Source: Phlebopus portentosus (Eukaryota; Basidiomycota; Agaricomycetes; Boletales; Boletinellaceae). Taken from it: DNA of 64,000 bases. Below are positions 11,701 to 24,401 of the stretch, piece after piece. Within the stretch, counting starts at the first letter, position 1. Every line of letters begins with the position of its first letter. The notes beneath the pieces were generated by a model. That model was given only the letters and a program-made list of their open reading frames with translations, searched no databases and was not told where the DNA came from. Made by a program: the position numbers and the translations under genes. The stretch spans positions 992,001 to 1,056,000 of the forward strand of contig JAYXKI010000007.1 of the NCBI GenBank assembly GCA_037892935.1, given 5' to 3'.

Positions 11701-12738
11701 TAGTTGCGGGTATCGTTCCGGATCTTTCTACCATTCATCTTGGTTCTAGCGTTTCTTTCTCCTACGTTTGTTCGTTGTTACGATTTCTGCTTGCGATTCT
11801 CTTGTTGTCGTACTTTGTTACCTCGTGTTCCTTGCCCACTCCATTTTTTTTTCTTACCTTCATGTCATCGTATCACATTGACACTAGATGATGCTCGCAA
11901 CTATCATCTTCACCTCCAATATCATTGTGCATCATTCCATCTTTAAGCTCCAGCCAGGTAAAGCTCGTCTCGATTATCTACTGCATTTGCTTTGTTTTGT
12001 CCTTCTCATTTTTACAAGGATTCCTACTTATTCACAATGGAACAATTCTTCTTCAGTTCATCAATTCTAGGCCCCAGCACCTCGCCTCATCCTAATTCTG
12101 TCTCTTTCTCTTTCTTTCAAGCAACATCGAATGTACTTGTGGAGCAACGGATGAATTAGCGCTATCTCTCCTATCTTTCGCGCAGCGCGCTCTTTTATTC
12201 TATTTCAATATCTTCTCTTTTTCCGTTCTCGTTTTTTTTTTTCGTTTGCGACATATAATCATCGACTAATATCATTAGGTGCATTATCGTTATCTTGACT
12301 TCCTCTTGTTGGCGAATGTTTCTTTACCGTGTCTTAGCTGCAAACATTGTCTCTCTGTTTTCATCTGCGATTGTTTGACCTTACCAACAGTATAGAGATT
12401 GCATTATGATTTATCTTGAGTTCTTTCTTCCCTATCTTTCATTCCGAACTCCTTGTTCACCGTATTTGATCACTACAGTGATGCAATTCCAAAGGGATGA
12501 CTTGCGTCAAAATTTAGAGACTTCTGTGTGATTGTCACCAACCTATTCTAACGCTAATCAACTGAAATGTGTGTACATACACAAAAGGAGCTTGTTTCGT
12601 TTAGGGAACGTTACACAGGAGACAATATTGCGCTAGTCAAGTTTAAGAACAGACTCCAAGTCACACAAGGTCCTCGATAATGTCTTGGTAAATCGCAAGT
12701 CCTATGCCATTCGAGCCAAACATAAAAACCAAGGTAAT
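11701..12738. other. Pyrimidine-rich convergent intergenic region
   Basis: T- and CT-rich DNA between two convergent genes, the low-complexity protein on plus and TPR-CHAT A on minus. It presumably holds both 3' untranslated regions. The short open frames at 11649-12070 are T-rich noise. No gene seen. Confidence 0.5.
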
Positions 12739-15700
12739 TCAAGCACCTATATGCACAAGGTTAACCCATCGTTCAGTCGCAACATCCAACTCCTCTCCAT
12801 TTGGACCTTCATCCTTCCATTCCCTCAGACTTAGAGCTGCTTCACGAACAGCCGCTGCAGCTCCCTTGAATCTCATCCTTTCTTCCACCGGTCCGTAAAT
12901 GAGGTGACCATAGACGGCTCTAGCAAGGAAAGGACCGTCACGATCGAGCACCTGCCACATCGTACCGACCACGCTCCGGAAGCCACAGAACTGCATGGCT
13001 GCCGCCAGGTGGAGCGACTCGTCCAGCGCAGTCGCAGGGCCTTGTTCTGCAGTATGGCAAGCGGAAAGAAATGCGAATTCTGCATTTGGAAGACGGGCAC
13101 GGGCGATGTCCAGTAATGTCAGGTTGCCTCCCTGTAGCTTGAGCGAAGAATCGAAGGGCTCCTCAGCCAGAATTCCATGGCACACGAAATGCACCCATTC
13201 CACCTTCCGAAGAGCTTTAATCACCATATCAGGAGACGCCCGCTTGTCGAGAAGTTGCTTGTCAATCCTCCGGATCCTACTTACGGAGTGTCTTTCTCTA
13301 TTCGCCGACCGAAGCTTAGTATCGCTGACGAAGAGCATCCTCGCGTCCCCATCACGGGCACCAGATCGGGCATTGATGAGCGACGTGAGGGTTGGAGTGT
13401 ACGATGAGATATAGTCATCCAAGAGGTACTTCATGTTGCCGTGGGCATCTTTATATGGGCCCGCGGCATGGAAAGGGAAGGCAGTGAGCACCGAAGTAGG
13501 ACACCACCAGATGCGCGACCCTTCTGTGACCCCGACTTCTTTCAGTTTTTGTACAACCTTCGAGACAACTCTGTCCCACAGCATCTTCATCACCCGCCGA
13601 AGGATCTCGTCGTACTCCCTGGAGCCTACCTTGAATTCTTTGCGCGTACGTATGAATTCTTTGTGTAGTTGTACAGAATCAGAATAAAACTCTTGATCCA
13701 GCGGAACGCATACACATGGCTCATCCTTGCTCGACGGAACAATAAGCGCATCAGATCGATACTTGGAGAGATTGAGCATAATGACAGGCCCTTCTGAAGC
13801 TGCTTGTTGTAGAACATCAAAGGGGCAGCCCGGAAGAAGCCCTCAAAACCGGGAATTCGTCTTATCTCATCAATAATTTCTTCCTGCTCTTCTGATAATC
13901 GTCGCATCTCCACATACATCTGGTCGATCGACTTTCGTCCTTGAGACGCGCTGTACGCATGATTGCCACTTCCATCCATAGCTGAACCAGACACGCGTGT
14001 CTCGGACGACGCCACCAGAGCCTCCAAGCAACGGCTGCAGCCCTCAAATCTTTCCGCAAGTTCCTTGTTAACCTCTGAAAGTTGATCGAGTGGTGTCCTA
14101 AATCCACGCATCTGAGACCAAAGCAAAGCCCTTCCTTGTTCGAGAAGCTCGATGGCCTGAACGAAGTCTCGTTTGTCGATGGCGTACGCAGCCGCGTCTA
14201 GCGCAAGTACTTGGTTGCGACTGTCACTGGAGAGGAATCTATGTTGTGCAGAGAGCGTAGGCCGAATGGTAAGGGATCGCTGAAGAAGTGACATCGCGGT
14301 TCTATGGGCTTCAAGAAGAGTATGATGATCATGAGATCGAGCGATTGCGATCCATCTATGCACGGCTTCGAGGCGCGCTGGAAAGCTCGAGAACGCGTGA
14401 GTGGCAGCACAGTTCAAGGACTTAATGGATTCCTCCAAATTATCGATACACCCGCCTTTCCGAAAACGTATGTAAAGGGATTCTGCAAGGCTTTCCAACG
14501 ATGAGGAATGATCCGGATGACCTTCTGGGCGAAGCTTCAGGGTGGCATGGGCCAGTGATACGGCCGTCTCAAGGTCCCCGATCTTCCCGCAGTGTTCATA
14601 GCGTGTCCGAAGGTAGCCCGCAAGGTTGCCTAATGACCCAGAACGAAACGGATGACCCTCCGGTCGAAGCTCCAAAGCGTCGGATTCCATTGTGACAGCT
14701 TTTTCAAGGTCCTCGATCTTCCCGAGGCACTGGAAACGTGTCCAAAGGGACAATGCGAGATTGCCCAATGACAGAGAACGATCCGGGTGGCCCTCCGGTC
14801 TAAGCTTCAGGGCAGCATAGTTCAACGCAATGGCCTCTTCCAGGTCCTCCAACCTTTTGCGATGCTCAAAGCTTGTCCGAAGGGAGTCCGCGAGGTTACC
14901 CAATGATACAGAGCGAAGTGGGTGACCATCTGGTCGAAGTTCCAGAGCGGCACGTTCTAGTGCGATAGCCTCCTCAAGGTCCTCCATCCTCCTGCGATAC
15001 TGAAAACATGTCGAAAGGGAGACTGCGAGATTGATCAATGATTCATAACGAAGCGGGTGCCCTTCGGGTCGAAGCTCCATGGCGGCACGATGTAGTGCGA
15101 TAGACTCTTCAAGGTCCCCCATCCTCCCGTGGCACTCAAAGCAAGTCCAAAGAGAGCTCGCGAGATCGCTCATTGAAGAAGAACGATCCGGGTGACCCTC
15201 TGGTCGAAGCTCCAGGGCTGAACGATGTAGGGAAATGGCTTCCTCAAGATCCTCCATCCTCCCGAGCTGCTCAAAGTATGTCCTAAGACTGTTCGCGAGA
15301 TTGCCCAGTGATAAAGAGCGATCTGGGTGGCCCTCCGGCCGAAATATCAGAGCGGCGCGTTCCAATCCGATAGCTTCCTCAAGGTCGTCCAACCTCCCGC
15401 GATGATCAAAGCATGTCCTTAGGGAAACTGCGAGACCGATCAATGAAGACGAACGATCCGGATGGCCCTCCGGTCGAAGCTCCAGGGCTGAACGATGCAA
15501 TGATATGGCTTCCTCGAGATCCTCCATCTTCCCATGATGCTCAAAGGATACCCTAAGGCAGCTCGCGAGATTACCCAATGAATAAGATCTGAGAGAGTGG
15601 CCCTCCGGTCGAAGCTCCAAGGCAACACGACTCAGACTGATAGCCTCCTCAAGGTCCTCTATCCTGCCCCGGAGCTCAAAACATGTCCTAAGCGCACCTG

Positions 15701-16835
15701 CGAGATTAATCAATGAGTAAGAACGATCCGGGTGACCCTCTGGTCGAAGCGTCAGGGCGGAACGATATAGGGTGATGGCCTCCTCGAGATCTTCCATCGT
15801 GCCGTGATGCTCAAAACGTGTCCTAAGGGCACCCGCGAGATTTCCCAGCGAATAAGAGCGATCCGGGTGGCCCTCCGGTCGAAGCGCCAAGGCAGAGCGG
15901 CGAAGTGCGATAGCCTCCTCGAGGTCCTCCAACTTCCCGCGGTTATCAAAGCGTGTCTCGAGAGAATTCGAGAGGTTGTCCAACGAGTCAGAACGAAGAG
16001 TGTGACCTTTCGGTCGAAGCTCCAGAACGGCACGATTCAGAGTGATAGCCTCTTCAAGATCCTCCATCCTCGCGCGGTGTTCAAAGCATGCTGTAAGGCA
16101 ATTTTCCAGATTGCCCAACGATGCAGAACGAAACGGATGGCCCTCCGGTCGAAGCTCCAAGGCGGATCGGTTCAGAGCGATGGCCTCTTCAAGTTCCTTC
16201 AACCTCCCACTATGCTCAAAGCATATTTTAAGAGAGTACGCGAGATTTTCCAACGTGTCGGAACGACGCGGGTGACCCTCCGGTCGAAACTCCAGGACGG
16301 CACGGCTCAGGGTGATGGCCTCATCGAGGTCCTCCATCCTCTCGCGGTGCTCAAAGCAAATCCTAAGACAGTAGGCGAGATTCTCCAACGAGTCAGAACG
16401 ATCCAGGTGACCCTCCGGTCGAAGATCCAGAGCACCACGGTGTAACCTTATGGCTTCCTCAAGATCCTCCAGCCTCCCGCGATTGTGAAAAGATGTCCAA
16501 AGGGATCGCGCAAGCTGGGCCAGCGAATCAGAACGAAGCGGATGACCCTGTGGTCGAAGCTCCAAGGCAGCGCGGTTCAGCAGAATTGCGTTCTCCAGAT
16601 CGCCAACATCTTCCCATCGCTCGCAACGCGTGAGAAAGAAAAGAGCAAGGGTATACAATACCGACGCGCGATCAGGATGATTATGATGACAAGAGTCTAG
16701 AACGGCTTGTTGGAGAGCGATGGCAGAGTCAAGATCTTCCCGCTTCCCGGATTGTTCGAAATGGGTCCACGAAGACACGGCCTGGGAACAGAGAGCGTGG
16801 TCTAGACTACGTGCATCGGATTGATCTGAAGACAT
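12739..16835 (-). CDS. TPR-CHAT protein A (predicted caspase-like protease), one frameshift
   Basis: The start at 16835 encodes MSSDQSDARSLDHAL. After about 33 residues come 17 TPR-like repeats of exactly 45 residues (14442-16736), then a linker with a helical segment (VLALDAAAYAIDKRDFVQAI). The CHAT domain in the last ~350 residues has the HFVCHG histidine and FLSACHTAEQG cysteine of the predicted His-Cys dyad of this caspase/separase-like clan. No introns were found. The frame breaks once near 13821-13830. The upstream frame passes EGFFRAAPL and the downstream frame resumes PFDVLQQAASEGP. Compared with the copy at 47.7 kb, this copy is one base short there. Corrected length is about 1,365 residues. 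Either a sequencing indel or a young pseudogene explains this. Role is not established; proteolytic signalling or cell-death control is inferred from the CHAT fold. Confidence 0.85.
14442..16736 (-). repeat. 17 x 135-bp tandem repeat array (TPR-like) in TPR-CHAT A
   Basis: Seventeen consecutive units of 135 bp (17 x 135 = 2,295 bp exactly), each encoding a 45-residue unit of the form DLEEAI-x5-ALELRPEGHP-x2-RS-x3-NLA-x3-R-x2-FEHRG. The unit is longer than the canonical 34-residue TPR and shares its alternating helices. The first and last two units are the most diverged. Confidence 0.9.
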
Positions 16836-18220
16836 ATGCGAATCAAGATAACTATTACTACTTCAAGTGTCCAAGCAAGGCGTGCGCGTCGAGTGCAAGG
16901 CGTTTCTTTCAAGTTCCTCCTGCCAGTGTGGCTATCCAGACGGGTTTGCTGGACTAGGACAGGCCTTTCATTAGTGATGTCTTATACCGATTAAGTAGGA
17001 TGAACATGCCTACAATACTCCAGATACAGCAACTACGAAAGCGTTGCTCTGAGACTGGCAGAAGACATGGGAGAAGATTGTGTTACGAAGGAACGATGGG
17101 CAGAGGCGGGGTTGATCTGGTTGATGGGTGATCCTGACTTCTAGCCAGCTAGATCGGCATCGATATCACTACCCAAATAAGCTATACGTCGATCTTTTTC
17201 CACTGCTTCTCTCTTTCAGCTTCCAACTGAGTCCAACACATCCGCATCGATAGAATCACCCAATATTAATATTAATCTGACAATTATTCTCTTATTAATA
17301 TCAGGGAATTGATCAACTCAAATGGGTAGTATGCGGAATTCGTATGCTAACATTATCGATAAAATTAATGCCGTCAACTGAAACCTGTTGAATATTATAT
17401 TACAATACTTCCCCCTCTTGCTATTCAAGTTCTTTTCGCCATTATCGTTTCGTTTTCAGACTCTATTGGCATTGCATTCAACACCAACAACGTCAATAGC
17501 GGGGTGGGGGGTTCTACTCCTGATAACTGCACAAGCTCTATCTACAAAGTCGTGAGCCCTATATACATTCTATTCCTGTATTCGTACTTGACTCGAGAAG
17601 CTGGTGGTCACTCGCTGCTACTACGGATACAGGTACTAGGTAGTCGAACTGCTCAACCCCCATTCGCTCGCTATAACTATTGACACAGCAGATGTCGCGC
17701 ATTAATATTCGTGCAAAAATCAAATAGGCCATAAATAGGAAAACGAAAGACAATTGCCGCATCTGTATAAACTTTATACGCACATTGCAAGTGAAAATCC
17801 GCCGACTATTCCTCCGACCCAATGAGTTTCGTACGGAAAAGTAATACAAGTTTCCTTGGCATATATAATACCTAGTTTATACCTGATACATAGATGTATG
17901 TATATGCGGACAGAAAATACAGGGTCAGGTCCAGCTTTCGGAGAGTATAAAATAGAACGATGAAAATGAGTACAGTACGAAATGCATGTGTGGTTTCCTG
18001 AGTCCAATCATGAGCTACATTTCGGTTTGTATGTATGTGATTTCGGCACCGCGCGGGTTGGGTATAATCGAAGAGCGCCTGCATATAGGTAGAAGGACAG
18101 ATAGATGGATTGTCATTCGTCGTGTGCTGTGTTGTGTATTTGTATGCAGTTGAGACGTAAACGTGAATCTCCTTATTTCCTTCGTCCGAGTAGCGAAACT
18201 GTCTGGCTTCCTCCGTTTCA
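16836..18220. other. AT-rich intergenic region
   Basis: Holds the promoter side of TPR-CHAT A and the 3' side of the leucine-rich-repeat gene. It contains AT-rich runs (TATTAATATTAAT near 17265). Open frames at 17559-18234 on minus lie downstream of the next gene's stop and look like untranslated region. No gene recognised. Confidence 0.45.
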
Positions 18221-20210
18221 CTAATCCCCACCATTATTATTTGAAAGCAAGGACATGACCTCCCTTACCCCCCTCCCATCCTTTTCGAACCGCCCGCATC
18301 CCACCGCGGCAAGCCACCGCATTCGCGCTTCGGCGCGATGACATAGAACGGACCCGCCTGCGCCCATACATTTTCCGCCCGGACAGAGACTGTAGCCAAA
18401 ACTGGCAGTAGGAGCGAGAAGCGGAGGCAAAGCCGGACTAGTTGAAGTCGGAGTCAGAAGTGGGGAGCTGGAAGTCGAGGTGGGGAGAGAAGAGAGAGAA
18501 GGAAGGGCAGAGAAACCCCGTTTTCCGGGATCTGACTTGAGAGACGGCGCAGACTGGGACTTGAATTGAGATTGCGGGGCCGACCCGAGCCCTAATCCCC
18601 CCAATCCCGGCCCTAATCCCGGCAGGGAAGCAGGAAAGCCACCATTAGTCCCCGAAGACGACGCAAATTCACCACCAACACCAGTACCACTCCCGAAAGG
18701 CAAACTCGCCGGATCGGGTATACAACCCATTCCTCCAGTTCCACTTAACCAACTCGGTCTTAAGGATGGCAATAATGGTTGAAGTGTAGATGGGTCAGCC
18801 GCGAATGCGAATATTCGCACGCGTTGAGAGGCGGAAAGCGAAGGTGCGAGAAGCGCAAGGATGCATTGTTGAAGCTCAATTGGGAGGGAGCGGAAGGGGA
18901 AGGTATTGGTTATAAGATTCTGTGAGGAAGAAGGGGCGCATTGTTGAGCATCCGAGGGATCCTGCCGACTAGAGGAGTTAGGTATCGGTATATGCGCCGT
19001 TTCTCCGTTGACAGGTTGTGCCTGTCGCTTAGCCGAACAAAACAGTAGCGACCTCGCATACGTAAGTAACGCAAGAGCCTCTTCATGTACTCTGCTTCTC
19101 AATAACTCGTTCCTCACGAGCATACTCTTCAAATCTTTCTCGCATGCTGTCCACTTCGCTCTAGCTTCTTCTACGCTTTCTTCCTGTGCTTCCTCTGCCA
19201 CTTCCTCTCCGTCTTCCTCGCCAGAACCTCGAGGAGCAGCGTTCGCATACACCTCCAGCTTCTGCAGGGTAAAGTTCGTCGTGCGGAGCTGAGCTACCAA
19301 GTTCCGCATTGCCCGAGCCCCCAAAGCATTGGCGTTGCATTTCAACGTCTCTATTGCGTGAGAGCGCGAAGAGGCAAAGAACTCTGAAAGCGTTGGCGAG
19401 GAGCGTCGGGTGAGTCCAATTGCGGTGATTTGTAATTCTCGTAGAGAAGAGGAATCGAGGTACGAGAGGAACGGGACGAAGAACGTATCTGACAGATGCT
19501 GATTCGAGGCTATAGATAGTAGTTCCAACCTGGAACTGTTGATTGCCCCACTCAATTTGATAGCAGTTTCCCTGTCTCCCTAATTGCACTGATATCAGTA
19601 TTTGTGTGGCGTTAACTCTGATATGGGCATACCTGGAAGGCGTTCTGAAGAGTAATCAAAGTCAGTGGGAAAAATGCATCGCAAAATGATAGAGGTTACT
19701 CACATTCTGCAGGAACAATTCTTTCAAGTTCTCGTTACCCTCCAGGTACTTCGCAATGGCCTCAAGACCCGTATTGCCAATTCCATTCGAGTTCAAGCTG
19801 ATCTCCCCAATACGGTATCGTCTCCCTTCTTTAGAACAAAGGAATCTAAAGAGCTCCTGGGCACCATCATCTCCAAGAGCGTTATGCCCAAGGATGAGTT
19901 TGGTAACCGTCTTGCGGACCTGGATTGCTGATATGACTTCTTGTGCACCTGCGCCGTGCCGTCAGTGCACTGTGCATATGAGTTCTATGACGCACTAGTA
20001 GCACTCACCTGAGATAGACCTCAGACCCTTGTCGTGCATATCTATATGCGCACGAGCGGCGAGTGATACGCGCGGGGCGGACGTCCGGCGAACATGAGTG
20101 ATTGTCCTGCCGTTGGTCGACAGAGTGGAAGGGGACGAGATTGTCCTCCGAAATTCTCTCGTCGTCGGCGTCGGAATCATTGGGGAGGTAGCAATGGTGG
20201 CAGAAGACAT
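18221..20210 (-). CDS. RNI-like leucine-rich-repeat protein
   Basis: The start at 20210 encodes MSSATIATSPMIPTP. An intron at about 20010-19950 joins to AQEVISAIQVRKTVTKLILG. Ribonuclease-inhibitor-type repeats follow (LILGHNALGDDGAQEL, ISLNSNGIGNTGLEAI, NLKELFLQN, LELLSIASNQHL, LRELQITAIGL). Two further short introns lie near 19570-19700. The long last exon has an acidic Glu-rich helix, then SLPIELQQCILALLAPSLS, a weakly F-box-like segment. It ends in a Ser/Pro/Gly-rich tail with a small Cys/His cluster (CPGGKCMGAGGSVLCHRAEARMRW when read in pieces). Such proteins are usually intracellular binding scaffolds; the partner is unknown. The repeat region is secure, the F-box resemblance is weak. 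Confidence 0.8.
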
Positions 20211-20385
20211 GACGGATCAAGAGAGAGAAAGGGGAATGAAAGAGGGAGTAGGAGTATCTAATCGTTTAAGGAGGTATTTAAGGCTGTGTTGAGCATCCAC
20301 GCCGAAGCAATTCGTCAACTCAATTCATGAATATTCAGAGTTATAACTTGTCACGATTTGGTCACACTTCCTTAAACGTCCTCAT

Positions 20386-21071
20386 TTACGTTAAAATGAC
20401 TAAGAAACACACACACGAGACGACTTCTCTCCACCTCAGCTTATTCTCTTTCCCACTGCTCCATATCCGACTGCGAGGCTCGGCAGCTAGCAAACGGACC
20501 AGAGTTCCAGAGGAACTCTGACTCGACGACTGCGCATCATGTGTGTTTGTTGATGACGGCGACGAGACAGAGGGTGAGACGACGGGCACGCTCGGCACAC
20601 ATTTATCTCCTCGTTTTCGTTTTCTGGAATGCGATCGCGGCTGAACAACTCGGCGGACGACTGGCGGCACCTCCACAGTTACGCCGGATTCCCATCGTTC
20701 TCCTGCTAAATTGATCATTCAGTTCAGATATTTCACTCCTTATCAAAACCTTCGTAAGGACAAAGAAGCTGAACCCGCGATTGCAGATCAGATAAAAAGA
20801 ATTCAAAAGATGTTGTTCCGTCCTTTCATCTACCATCTTGACGTACAAAACACTCACCTAGGTCGTTATCAGATAAAGATAATCCGTCCCTCAAATTCCT
20901 CGACATAATCTTTGCGTAAAAATCTGTGCGGTTCGAAAACGTAAATGATGGTGTCCGTCTGTTCACTCGATTCCCCGATCCCGATGCAGCGACCGAATTC
21001 TCCGATAGACTGAGAAGGATGAAAATGAGTGGGACAACGAGAGAAGAGACTCGGAGGGGAAGGAGGTTCAT
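20386..21071 (-). CDS. Possible small secreted or membrane protein, orphan
   Basis: Two exons can be joined. The start at 21071 gives MNLLPLRVSSLVVPLIFILL, a good signal-peptide-like segment, followed by SENSVAASGSGNRVNRRTP. A GTGAGT...TTTAG intron of about 150 nt (about 20848-20700) joins DNDL to AGERWESGV in frame. Exon 2 is Ser/Pro-rich with a basic SRKRKRGDK patch and ends in a short hydrophobic tail (VVSCVCFLVILT). No family was recognised. It lies divergently to the FunK1-like gene. It could also be promoter DNA with a chance open frame. Confidence 0.4.
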
Positions 21072-21378
21072 CCTTGTTGGACGCCTTTGTGAACGACGAC
21101 TCGAAGACCTGCCAGTACTCGAGAGGCTTTTTTATATGACCAGAACACGCGGATACGGCAACGCATCGACAAAATCAATAGAGTGGCGTGGATCTTATAA
21201 AGCCCCCCGGCCGGGCCACGAGGAACAAGGTTTCAATCTTGTTTCTTTACAACAGGCTTCTATTCTTGCATGTAACGGTTCTCCTCTTGGTAAATCACAC
21301 ACTTCACATGATACTTAGATCAGCACCTCTTCTCAATCGAGATTCTTCATCCATCATTTTGTTCTAATCTCTTCGTCA

Positions 21379-23958
21379 TGGATACCGTGATTAGCACTCA
21401 GGCCAATTTCGCTAGAAGTTCAGAGAAACGCGTCTCTCAAACATTTTAGCACATGCTAAGTTGCTGTTGGAGTGCTGTTGGTCCTTTTGAGGGCAAAGTT
21501 CAGGATCAGCGGTAGCACTACAGCTTACGTAAAACGAAAACCTTGTCTCACCGTTTCAAACTCCCAGTGGACTAAACCAACCGACAGCATACATGGCAAG
21601 CGTTTTCCGATGTCATCTACCAGCAACAAAGGGAGTCTCTTATCATATATGTTCCATTCATCTCAAGATTTGCCTATCTCAAATACCATGTATACAGCTG
21701 CATTCGAGGAAGAAAGGGTGTTGGAAAGGTACAACAAAGCCAAGATTCGTCCGCGACGCTGCAAGCAGTTGTTAAATAAATTTAGAGTTACGGAAAAAGG
21801 AGAAGAGTCTTCGATGTATGGTACCATGGCCACCTTGATGACTTCTATCAGTCTCGACCTGACGCGAATCAGCACCGAAAACCTGTACTGATCTTCGTCC
21901 CCAACTCTGCGAAAAGGCCAGAGTTAGTCCACAGGTCAGGCGATAGCAAACCTGCTTTGGTCGCCTTTCTTGGAAAAAGAAAGATAGCGGAATTGGTGGT
22001 TTCGCGGGGTAACCACGACATTAAAATCCCACCCACACAATCGATCGTTTGTCCTGTGGAGCTAGAGGGCAAAATGTCAGCCCAAATCCAGTGCATGCGG
22101 TACATGCTCCAAGTCTCTCGGAATAGCCCATCGTCCTCGATAGTCTACGGGACCTTTTTCAATAGAAGACTGTTCCGGCTTTTCTCCCTTGGCCTAGACC
22201 ATGAGGCCGAGTGGAAAGAGGTGGAATGGGAGGACGAAGACTGCATTGACAAGCTTTACACCTGCATCGACCTCATTCGAGACAACGCTACGAAGCAGAC
22301 GCCCTTAGGTATTCCAAAACTTATCTCCGACAATTCATTCAAGGTGGAGGACCACGAAATCTTCTTTTACTCTGCGGAGAGCGATGGTAGATCATTCACG
22401 CTGCTCCCGGTTTCCTCTGGGAGGGGGGAGGGTCGGAAGGGCTTTGTCGCGATCGCAGTGCCGAGCCACGCAGAGGGCGGTGACTCGAGTATGGTCCGCA
22501 TCTTCAAATACGCTTGATATGAGAATATTCAGCATGGCCGTGAACGTAAATTGCTCACGAAACTTCGTGGAGTACCTGGCGTCGTGCAGATAGACGAGAC
22601 ACTCTCCCAAGACTCAGTCGACGTGGACCAATGGAGCGGTCGAGTTCGAAGTCTTCTAGCTTTAAAGACGATCGGCTACCCTCTTTGCTCCTGGACAACA
22701 GTTTTGGAGTTCTTGGAGGCAATGTATGACCTTCTTGAAGGTATGCAGAAGTCCGTCGCAGGTTCAATTGTGTTTGCTCACCGGTAAATTAGTGCTGCGG
22801 TACCTTGTTCAAGAAAAAGAAGTTCTTCATCGAGATATTAGTTGGGGCAATGTTCTCATACGGCCTGAACACGCACCTGATGTAAGCATCGACTTTCCCT
22901 CGCAGCCGACGAATGAGCCTATTCCGCACACGTACCGATTCATCTCGGATATATTTTCTGAGGAAAAGTGCTTTATTTACCTTTCTACATTCACCTGCAG
23001 GACCGACTTGTGGAGTAGGCGCAGAGTCAGAGTCGTGCTAACTGATTTTGATTTCGCGTCGGATCTGAAGGACAGTTCTGATTCAGAGCTGAAAGAAGCA
23101 ACAGTGAGTACCAAACTCTCGGTGTCGATCTGTTCACAAATGACTCGGCTAGGGCACGCCTATGTTTATGGCAAACGACGTTCTTGTGCCTAGGGAGTCT
23201 CCGTTCTCTTTCCAGAGCTCCAAGGCACAATCCCTGTATACTGCAGTCATGGATAGCGCTATGAAATATTCAGATGACTCAGAGAGGGCTGCATGGAATG
23301 CGTTCTATTCCCATCTGACAGAACTCGAACCTATTATCCCTTCATACCCTGAGAGGGACATCTTCAGGCACGGTGCTGTCCATGACGCAGAATCCGTCTT
23401 CTACCTCTGTCTTCTGTTTTTCAACCGCATGCAACGCTCCAGTAGAGCTAATGAGCCATCCAGTATTGAAGAAGAAAGACAAATGAGAGACGGATTTGCG
23501 AAATTAACCCCAAAAGGAGTTGGCTTTGTTGCTCTATCATCGGATATCCTTCGCAGAGGTCTTCAGACAGGTTTTGATGTCGACTTCGTGGACTTATTGT
23601 CCCCGATTAACGAATATCTTAACGTTCCTTGGTACAGGGCAAAATCAACAGGCCGCGGAGAACGATACGAGTTCCATCTGCACGACTTCATGCAGAGGCT
23701 GGTCCTTAAGAAGATCCGTGAACTGCGACAAGATGGAGCTAACCCAATAGCGATTTCTGACAAGCCGCGCAAAGTTCGAATGAGGAATCAACCTGATGAT
23801 GCTTATTCAAGTCATTCTAGGGGTCTGACACCAATCCTTAACGTGCGTAAATGTATATCAAACACACTGAATTGCTAATCTTCTACAGTATCTCCCAGAA
23901 ACGGGAGCAGAATCAAAGCATTCCGAGGGTTCTACCAAGTCTGATGATCGAACCTAGA
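21379..23958 (+). CDS. FunK1-type fungal protein kinase, with an in-frame TGA
   Basis: The 5' end is uncertain; a clear exon begins at about 21786 after a TAG acceptor (VFDVWYHGHLDDFYQSR...). Kinase signatures follow: LHRDISWGNVLI (catalytic loop) near 22830, VLTDFDFAS (DFD in place of DFG) near 23040, and GTPMFMANDVLV (activation segment) after an intron at about 23107-23150. These match the fungus-specific FunK1 family, which is expanded in mushrooms. Introns restore the frame at about 22741-22792 and 23845-23889, and the protein ends YLPETGAESKHSEG... at 23958. At 22515-22517 the open frame meets TGA (KYA-stop-YENIQHGRERKLL), where the frame simply continues on both sides. TGG to TGA would explain it. 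No convincing intron removes it, so this may be a pseudogene or a sequence error. Confidence 0.7.
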
Positions 23959-24401
23959 GCTGTACAATCAATCGCAGGTCGCCGTGTCGCAGTCGTCGTG
24001 ACTATTAATTTTTTCTCTGATCTATGTTAAATATTTATAGGTCCGTAAAACTCGTCGATCTGGAGATCGTATGGTGTTCAAGGACTCGCATTTAACGCTT
24101 CTGATGTATGAGGAACGAGAGAGGCTATGGACAACAGCTGATAAGTTGAGCTAGAATACTCATCAGTGGGTAAAAATAAAGCGGATGTACTCAGAACACC
24201 GTCAAATAAACTTGTCAGCGTTCACAGCGTCTTGAACACATCAAATTGACGTGCAGTCTGACGACTTCTTTCAGTTCACGGACCCGAGAATCCTCCCAGA
24301 TACACAAATACTACATAATACACTAGAGTTCTGGAGATCGTTCCTTTTTTCTCCCCGATTCCTGCGTGCTCGATTAGACCTTATACCACGCATCTTACAC
24401 G
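23959..24401. other. Intergenic region between convergent genes
   Basis: About 440 bp between the stop of the FunK1-like gene and the stop of the first glutathione transferase gene. AT-rich. No gene seen. Confidence 0.5.

Noticed and set aside
15804..16445. 213-codon plus-strand frame inside TPR-CHAT A
   Set aside because: Antisense reading of the repeat array, with periodic low-information sequence.
14442..16736. CRISPR-like or satellite array
   Set aside because: The 135-bp periodic units are translated in one frame as 45-residue TPR-like repeats with protein-level conservation, so this is coding repeat, not CRISPR or satellite.
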